Positions 59,544-64,000 of a stretch of DNA of 64,000 bases are shown one piece after another. A program made the translations under genes and the position numbers. The notes under the pieces were generated by a model. That model was not told the origin of the DNA, searched no databases, and saw only the letters and a program-made list of their open reading frames with translations. Each line of letters opens with the position of its first letter. Positions within the stretch are counted from its first letter, which is position 1. This DNA is from Candidatus Onthenecus intestinigallinarum (GTDB lineage: Bacteria > Bacillota > Clostridia > Christensenellales > Aristaeellaceae). The stretch covers positions 1 to 64,000 of the forward strand of contig DVFJ01000005.1 in the NCBI GenBank assembly GCA_018713325.1, read 5' to 3'.

Positions 59544-59957
59544 TCACAATTCTACAAGGTTTAATAACCTATGTATTAAGGCCGTCTCATTCTTCTTTCT
59601 TAATTCGCACTCCCAAATCCGCAACACCGTCCAGCCTCTCGCCTCGAACATAGCCGTCACCTCTTTGTCGTGCTTTATGTTCCGCTCGCGCTTTTTCTGC
59701 CAATATTCCTGATGGTCGGCCGGACGAGTGTTTCGACAATCATGTCCATGCCAAAAGCAGCCGTCCACAAACACGGCAATCTTTTTCTTTGGGAACACAA
59801 AATCAGGATGCCCCTTTACCGGGTAGTTTCTCCGCCAACCTGTGATTCCGTTCTGCTTAAATATTTCAATCAGCCGTCGTTCCGTGGACTTGTTCTTTTT
59901 GGATTTGACCTGCCGCATGATGTCAGACCGCTTTTCCGCATCAAAAATATCTGCCAC
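59544..59957 (-). CDS. vsr: Very short patch repair endonuclease Vsr
   Basis: This 137-aa endonuclease nicks DNA at T:G mismatches that arise when 5-methylcytosine deaminates. It has the Vsr landmarks MRQVKSKKNKSTERRL, FVFPKKKIAVFVDGCFWHGHDC and RNIKHDKEVTAMFEARGWTVLRIWECEL. It is the last gene of the methyltransferase cassette, 6 nt after the DUF4928 gene. Base composition is clearly AT-richer than the flanks, a sign of transfer. Confidence 0.95.
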   Translation of the reverse strand: MADIFDAEKRSDIMRQVKSKKNKSTERRLIEIFKQNGITGWRRNYPVKGHPDFVFPKKKIAVFVDGCFWHGHDCRNTRPADHQEYWQKKRERNIKHDKEVTAMFEARGWTVLRIWECELRKKNETALIHRLLNLVEL

Positions 59958-59963
59958 GACAAA

Positions 59964-60902
59964 TCACCTGGCTTCGAATTCTATGCGGAGGCTGGGATCG
60001 GTTTCCATCTCCAGCACAATATTGTTATATCGTTCGATGATACTAGAAAGCGTGGAATTCCGCTTGCTCTCGTCAAAAAAACTATGCTCATAGACGTTTG
60101 CGGATAAGAACTGTTGGATGTCCCATACCTCGACGCGTCCGGCCAGGCCGGCGTCCTCGGCAAGATTGAGGGCAGTATGTACGCGCTCAAAAATCGTGAT
60201 GATAACAGGATGGCAACTGGCGCGGAGGTTAGCCCTGCACTTTTCGATCAGCAGCGCGCCAGGCATGGTCGTGCAATGGATAACCGTGCTACCGATGACA
60301 AAATCACCATTGCGATCCGTGGGGCCGTCAGCCACAGAAGCACCGTGGATTTCAAAAGAATTTTCCGGCATAATCAAACAGAGCTTTGCGGCTACAAGGT
60401 GTTGCAACACAGTGCCGAGATACTGCGTGCCTGGATTTTGCTTCTGACGCTTTTTCGCCTGTTCAAATAGTTCGTCCAGATTTGCGCCGATCGTTTTGGA
60501 AGTATCGGCGGTTAGTACGAACGGTTGATTTCTAAAGTATTCGCGTACCTGCTCAGCCCAGAATTCCTCGACCACGGAAAAATCTACCGATTCCACTGCG
60601 TTCCATGCGTTCAAAAAGTCTACATACTTGATCATCAGCCCCATGCTGCCTCTGCTGGTTCTCCCACCCTCGGAGGACAGTTGTTGGGTTATACCGTGTT
60701 CTTTCAGTATCTTTTTCAGATTGGCCCCGCCAAGCCCGGCGACTTGTCCTTTACTGCTCGTTTGAAAGTCGTCTGGATTCAGCGGAAAGTTCTTGTCTCT
60801 CACCATTCGGGTAAACTGCACAACCAGAGACAGCGGCCCTTTTGTGGTGATATGGTTTTCAGATTGAAACGCTTCTAAGCGTTCCTCAGGACTCATCATC
60901 AT
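59964..60902 (-). CDS. DUF4928 family protein, probable restriction endonuclease
   Basis: This 312-aa protein starts at ATG 60902, with GGAGG 6 nt upstream inside the methyltransferase end; the genes overlap by 17 nt. It has the DUF4928 layout (GGRTSRGSMGLMIKYVDFLN; TQYLGTVLQHLVAAKLCLIMPENSFEIHGASVADGPTDRNGDFVIGSTVIHCTT). The segment NGDFVIGSTVIHCTTMP could carry the D-(E/x)xK-like catalytic strand. Position between a C5 methyltransferase and Vsr makes it the likely cognate nuclease. Activity is inferred, not shown. Confidence 0.75.
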   Translation of the reverse strand: MMMSPEERLEAFQSENHITTKGPLSLVVQFTRMVRDKNFPLNPDDFQTSSKGQVAGLGGANLKKILKEHGITQQLSSEGGRTSRGSMGLMIKYVDFLNAWNAVESVDFSVVEEFWAEQVREYFRNQPFVLTADTSKTIGANLDELFEQAKKRQKQNPGTQYLGTVLQHLVAAKLCLIMPENSFEIHGASVADGPTDRNGDFVIGSTVIHCTTMPGALLIEKCRANLRASCHPVIITIFERVHTALNLAEDAGLAGRVEVWDIQQFLSANVYEHSFFDESKRNSTLSSIIERYNNIVLEMETDPSLRIEFEAR

Positions 60903-61998
60903 ATACCGCCTCCGCAATTTTTGTCAGGAATCGTTCCCCTATAAATTGAGCGACTGGCGCGGCCACGGCATCACCCATCGCTTTATATCCGTCATTATAG
61001 CTGCCAGGAAGCACAAAACTGTCCGGCGCTCCCATTAGTCTGGCCGCTTCACGAACAGTCAAAAGGCGCGCATGGGTTTGCCCGTTCTTCTTAACAACCA
61101 AATACTGTTTGCTGCTCCCACCTTCCGGTGTCCGCAGACACCCGGCAATCCCATCAAAGCGCAACTCTAACTGCTGCGTTCCATTCCGCGTTCTGCGATA
61201 GCCTGTGGCGTACACGGCATCATGCGCGTGCAGTTTTACTTGATGTCGCTCGGGAACCAGCCGCAAAACATTGTCTTTGTCAAAGGTTGCGTCATCCTCG
61301 ACAATATCTTTGAGCGATATGACACGACGCGGAGGCTTTTCCGTATGCCACCAAATCCATCCTGGCAGTTCACGTCCCAACCGTGTTGCAGCGTTGTTGT
61401 GCAACCAACACGGCCCACTCCCCACCAATTCATCTGGAATGGGGCGCCCTTCCCGCACAGCAATGATAAATACCCTGGGTCTAGATTGAGGAACGAAATG
61501 GGAAGCGTTCAGCAAAATAGCTCCACATTGATACCCGCGCTCTACGAGCGCCAAATGAAGAACTCGGTAATTATCGCCGTCGTTCGTTGAAAGTAGCCCC
61601 GCCACGTTCTCCAACAGAAGCATCTTTGGCTTATTGTCCATCTCATCCAGCACGCGGAGCCATTCCCAAACCAAGCCGCTGCGGGACGCATGGATTCCGC
61701 CAATGGAACCAGCCAGGGATAAGTCCTGGCAAGGAAAGCTGGCCCAGGAAAGGTGAGCGAAGGGCAAGTTGCTTCCTTTGATGTTCTTTATGTCGTCAAG
61801 GACAAACCGCTCACACCCGAAATTGGCTTCGTAGACAGCAGCCTTTTGTTCGCTGATGTCATTTGCCCAAACGGGCGCAAACATTCCCCTTAGACCATAC
61901 GCAACAAGACCGCTACCAGCAAAAAATTCGTGCATCGTCCAAGGCGCAGACAACAGATCCATATCTAATTTTCGATTTGTGGCGCTTTGAAGCATCAT
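60886..61998 (-). CDS. DNA (cytosine-5-)-methyltransferase
   Basis: This 370-aa enzyme methylates cytosine at C5 in a specific DNA sequence. The ordered motifs are present: FAGSGL (I), SFPCQDLS with catalytic C90 (IV), ENVAG (VI), QSRPRVFIIAV (VIII) and AMGDAVAAPVAQF (X). GGAGG lies 5 nt before ATG 61998. The start overlaps the upstream HTH gene by 4 nt and the end overlaps the DUF4928 gene. The recognition sequence cannot be read from the target domain by eye. Confidence 0.94.
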   Translation of the reverse strand: MMLQSATNRKLDMDLLSAPWTMHEFFAGSGLVAYGLRGMFAPVWANDISEQKAAVYEANFGCERFVLDDIKNIKGSNLPFAHLSWASFPCQDLSLAGSIGGIHASRSGLVWEWLRVLDEMDNKPKMLLLENVAGLLSTNDGDNYRVLHLALVERGYQCGAILLNASHFVPQSRPRVFIIAVREGRPIPDELVGSGPCWLHNNAATRLGRELPGWIWWHTEKPPRRVISLKDIVEDDATFDKDNVLRLVPERHQVKLHAHDAVYATGYRRTRNGTQQLELRFDGIAGCLRTPEGGSSKQYLVVKKNGQTHARLLTVREAARLMGAPDSFVLPGSYNDGYKAMGDAVAAPVAQFIGERFLTKIAEAVYDDES

Positions 61999-62180
61999 AC
62001 GTTCCTCCTGGTCTGCGCCCGCTTATCGCCCGTGGGCTTCGGCGCGTTTTCAGGAATGATCCAAATACGGCTCAACCTAGTCGCGCCTTCAATGCGATTT
62101 TCTTTGCATAAAATTTGAACTTGACGGACGGTTACGCCCCATTTTTCAGCAGCTTCTTGTGCGGTTATATAGCCGTTCAT
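61995..62180 (-). CDS. Small HTH (excisionase/MerR-like) regulator
   Basis: This 61-aa protein is a single winged helix of the HTH_17 type: MNGYITAQEAAEKWGVTVRQVQILCKENRIEGATRLSRIWIIPENA. It is the first gene of the restriction-modification operon and overlaps the methyltransferase start. A promoter with a palindrome in its spacer lies about 55 nt upstream, so autoregulation of the cassette (controller-protein role) is likely but not proven. Excisionase function is the alternative. Confidence 0.75.
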   Translation of the reverse strand: MNGYITAQEAAEKWGVTVRQVQILCKENRIEGATRLSRIWIIPENAPKPTGDKRAQTRRNV

Positions 62181-62225
62181 TTAAAACACCCCATACGCAC
62201 TTGCACAGCCTATAAATCAAGACTT

Positions 62226-62435
62226 TCACTTCTTAGTATATTCGTTTAAACGAAATCTGTCAATCTCGGTGATCGCAATTTTCCCTATGCTCTTACGTCC
62301 TTTGGCATAGTCCGCCAGCTCTCGCGCGTTGCTGACGAGGCGCCAAGCATAGGCAATCAGGTAGTCTGTATGATCCACAACATAGCGGTTTGCTCTTATG
62401 ATTGCAGCCTTGCGTGGAACGCTTTCCATCCCCAC
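62226..62435 (-). pseudogene. Truncated SLOG/YpsA-like (DUF1273-type) gene remnant
   Basis: The 69 codons match only the C-terminal part of the SLOG/YpsA-like family (RANRYVVDHTDYLIAYAWRLVSNARELADYAKGR). The N-terminal nucleotide-binding part is missing. The remnant ends upstream exactly where repeat sequence begins (ACTCAATCGTCGCGGACGG at 62434). Its 3' end carries the promoter of the restriction-modification operon. It is probably non-functional. Confidence 0.68.
62235..62263 (-). promoter_or_regulatory. Promoter of the restriction-modification operon with palindromic operator candidate
   Basis: The minus strand has TTGACA, a 17-bp spacer and TATACT. The spacer contains the perfect 14-bp palindrome TTCGTTTAAACGAA (62241-62254), directly adjacent to the -10 box. 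This is a strong candidate binding site for the HTH protein encoded first in the operon. Confidence 0.82.
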
Positions 62436-62600
62436 TCAATCGTCGCGGACGGTCAGCGCCCGGGGGGCTCCGCGCGTCTCCCTTAGTGGGGAGTGCAGGG
62501 GGGCCCTGTCCCCCTGCCGGGGTCCGGGGCAGCGCCCCGGGGGGCCCCCGGGGGGCCTTTTCGGATTTTTGGGCGTAGCGCCTTGCATTTGCGGGCGTTT
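62436..62600. repeat. Composite intergenic repeat block with truncated module E
   Basis: CTCAATCGTCGCGGACGGTCAGCGC (start of module E), GTGGGGAGTGCAGGGGGGCCCTGTCCCCCTGC and GGGGCAGCGCCCC are visible. The rest of the gap to 62700 shows no gene, apart from a GGAGGGGG ribosome binding site at its end. Confidence 0.78.
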
Positions 62601-62700
62601 TATGCTATCCTGCCTATGAGTCCCGCCATCCTTTTGCAATGCCGGTTGCAAAACGCATGGCGCATTCCATCGAATCATCACCACCGGAGGGGGGACCGCT

Positions 62701-63666
62701 TTGGACTCCATCAAACAGGTAAGCACCGTCGCCTCTGTCGCGCTGCCCGTGGACGAGCGGCTGATGGTCCGCCGCTGCCGCTACCAGGCCGGGCAGGGAC
62801 GGCGGCTGTGCGTCGTCACCGGCACGCACGGCGACGAGCTTGCCGGACAATACGTCTGCTTTGCGCTCTCACAGCTCCTGGCCGCGCACCCCGAGCGCCT
62901 GCGCGGCACGGTCGACATCTACCCCGCGCTCAACCCCATGGGCATTGACTCCGTCACGCGCGGCATCCCGGCGTTCGATCTGGACATGAACCGCATCTTC
63001 CCCGGCGGGCGCGACGGCTCCGCCTTTGAGGAGATCGCCTGCGACATCGTCGAGAGCCTGGAGGGCGCGGACCTCGTGCTCGACCTGCACGCAAGCAGCC
63101 TCTTCCTGCGCGAGATGCTCCAGGGGCGCGTCATGCGCGAGTGCGAGGCGCGGCTGCTGCCCTATGCGCGGCGGCTGGGGCTGGACTTCGTGTGGGTCCA
63201 TCCCTCCGCGACGGTCATGCAGGCCACGCTCAGCCACACGCTCAACTCGCGCGGCACGCCCTGCATCGTCGTGGAGATGGACGTGGCCATGCGCATCAAC
63301 CGCGAGATGGGCGACCGGCTCGTGCGCGGCATTCTGGCGCTGATGGAGGACCTGGGCATGTGGACCGGCGACGCAGGGGATCCGTCCCCCGCGCCGTTCC
63401 CGGACCCGATCGTCTGCGACGACGACGCGCGGGTGACGTTCATCAATGCGGAATCGTCGGGCGTGTTTCTGGCGGAGGATCTGTGCGGGCGGCAGGTGCG
63501 CGCGGGCGAGCGGCTGGGGCGCATCGTGGACCCGCTGCAGGGCGAGGTGCTGACGGACGTGCGCGCGCCGTTTGACGCGCTGGTGTTCACGATGCGCGCG
63601 TATCCGATCGTGTATCAGGGCTCGCTGATCGCGCGGCTGCTGCGGATGGGAGGCGGGGACGCATGA
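62701..63666 (+). CDS. Succinylglutamate desuccinylase/aspartoacylase-type M14 protein
   Basis: This 321-aa zinc-dependent deacylase uses TTG 62701 after GGAGGGGG. The M14 metal site is intact: CVVTGTHGDELAGQY (His and Glu), DMNRIFPGG and LDLHASSLFLREM. The C-terminal half has the usual beta domain (AGERLGRIVDPLQGEVLTDVRAPFDALVFTMRAYPIVYQGSLIARL). It probably removes an acyl group from an amino-acid derivative. The next gene is a paralogue overlapping by 4 nt. Confidence 0.85.
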   Translation: MDSIKQVSTVASVALPVDERLMVRRCRYQAGQGRRLCVVTGTHGDELAGQYVCFALSQLLAAHPERLRGTVDIYPALNPMGIDSVTRGIPAFDLDMNRIFPGGRDGSAFEEIACDIVESLEGADLVLDLHASSLFLREMLQGRVMRECEARLLPYARRLGLDFVWVHPSATVMQATLSHTLNSRGTPCIVVEMDVAMRINREMGDRLVRGILALMEDLGMWTGDAGDPSPAPFPDPIVCDDDARVTFINAESSGVFLAEDLCGRQVRAGERLGRIVDPLQGEVLTDVRAPFDALVFTMRAYPIVYQGSLIARLLRMGGGDA

Positions 63667-64000
63667 GGAAGGACATTCTGTTTTCGCTGCCCTCGCCCTA
63701 CCGCGACACCATGCGCGTGACGGGCTACCGGTTCGGCAAGGGCGAGAAGGCCTGCGCGATCGTGGGCGCGATGCGCGGCAACGAGGTGCAGCAGCTGTAC
63801 GTGTGCTCGCGCCTGGTGTCGATGCTGCGCGAGATCGAGCAGGAGGGCGGCATCGTCGAGGGCAAGAGCCTGCTGGTGATCCCGACGATCAACAACTTCT
63901 CCATGAACCTGGGCAAGCGCTTCTGGCCGACGGACAACACGGACATCAACCGCATGTTCCCGGGCAAGCGGGAGGGCGAGACGACGGAGCGCATCGCCTA
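63663..64000 (+). CDS. Partial M14-family paralogue with altered metal site
   Basis: Only the first 112 codons lie in the window. ATG 63663 overlaps the upstream stop. The sequence parallels its neighbour, but the zinc-binding GTHGDE is GAMRGNE here (His replaced by Arg), while DINRMFPG is kept. Such pairs suggest a non-catalytic or differently tuned partner of the upstream enzyme. The rest of the gene is outside the window. Confidence 0.78.
   Translation, partial: MRKDILFSLPSPYRDTMRVTGYRFGKGEKACAIVGAMRGNEVQQLYVCSRLVSMLREIEQEGGIVEGKSLLVIPTINNFSMNLGKRFWPTDNTDINRMFPGKREGETTERIA

Overview
The window is a 64 kb piece of a high-GC chromosome that most resembles a member of the Clostridia (Bacillota). 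The reasons are strong AGGAGG-type ribosome binding sites, class III fructose-1,6-bisphosphatase, a T-box leader on leuA, an XpaC/TelA pair, a DUF1836 regulator, a split L-serine dehydratase and many MATE exporters. I saw no rRNA, tRNA, CRISPR array or complete insertion sequence. Placement below class is a guess.

Layout. 1-6.8 kb: tandem DNA repeats, then an overlapping four-gene signalling operon (OmpR-type regulator, histidine kinase, hybrid kinase, HD-GYP protein). 6.8-11.7 kb: envelope-stress style genes (xpaC-like, telA-like, LemA-like, TPM protein, cardiolipin synthase). 12.2-15.6 kb, minus strand: leuA behind a Leu T-box, and a secreted Pro-rich protein. 15.9-21 kb: fbp, an Rsm22-type methyltransferase, and a Rep-like protein with an XRE domain. 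21.4-26 kb: MATE-ABC-MATE exporter cluster. 26.2-29.6 kb: split chromate transporter, a redox protein fusing a C_GCAxxG_C_C domain to a sulfite/nitrite-reductase-like domain, and a DUF1836 regulator. 29.6-34.1 kb: ydhY-ydhV-ydhW-like molybdoenzyme operon behind a candidate molybdenum-cofactor riboswitch, then a nitroreductase. 34.6-44.5 kb: GH36 alpha-galactosidase, MATE, alarmone synthetase, L,D-transpeptidase, zinc-ribbon/peptidoglycan-binding protein, exonuclease, YbjN-like protein. 44.9-52.2 kb, minus strand: sugar oxidoreductase and isomerase, polar amino-acid ABC transporter, lysA. 52.7-58.7 kb: glycosyltransferase, sdaAB-vanY-sdaAA, C39-like peptidase, ArsC-like protein, SDR. 59.3-62.4 kb: an AT-richer restriction-modification island (HTH, C5 methyltransferase, DUF4928, Vsr). 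62.7-64 kb: paired M14-like deacylases, the second cut by the window edge.

The most striking non-genic signal is a family of composite, hairpin-rich intergenic repeats. They fill at least 13 gene gaps, usually directly after a stop codon, and are built from the same few modules in varying order and orientation. One module is a terminator-like hairpin whose stem changes are compensatory between copies. Other points worth a second look are two promoters with perfect palindromes inside the -35/-10 spacer, the Mo-cofactor leader in front of ydhYV, the redox fusion protein, several signalling or enzyme domains that have lost catalytic residues, and a SLOG-gene remnant that ends exactly where a repeat begins.
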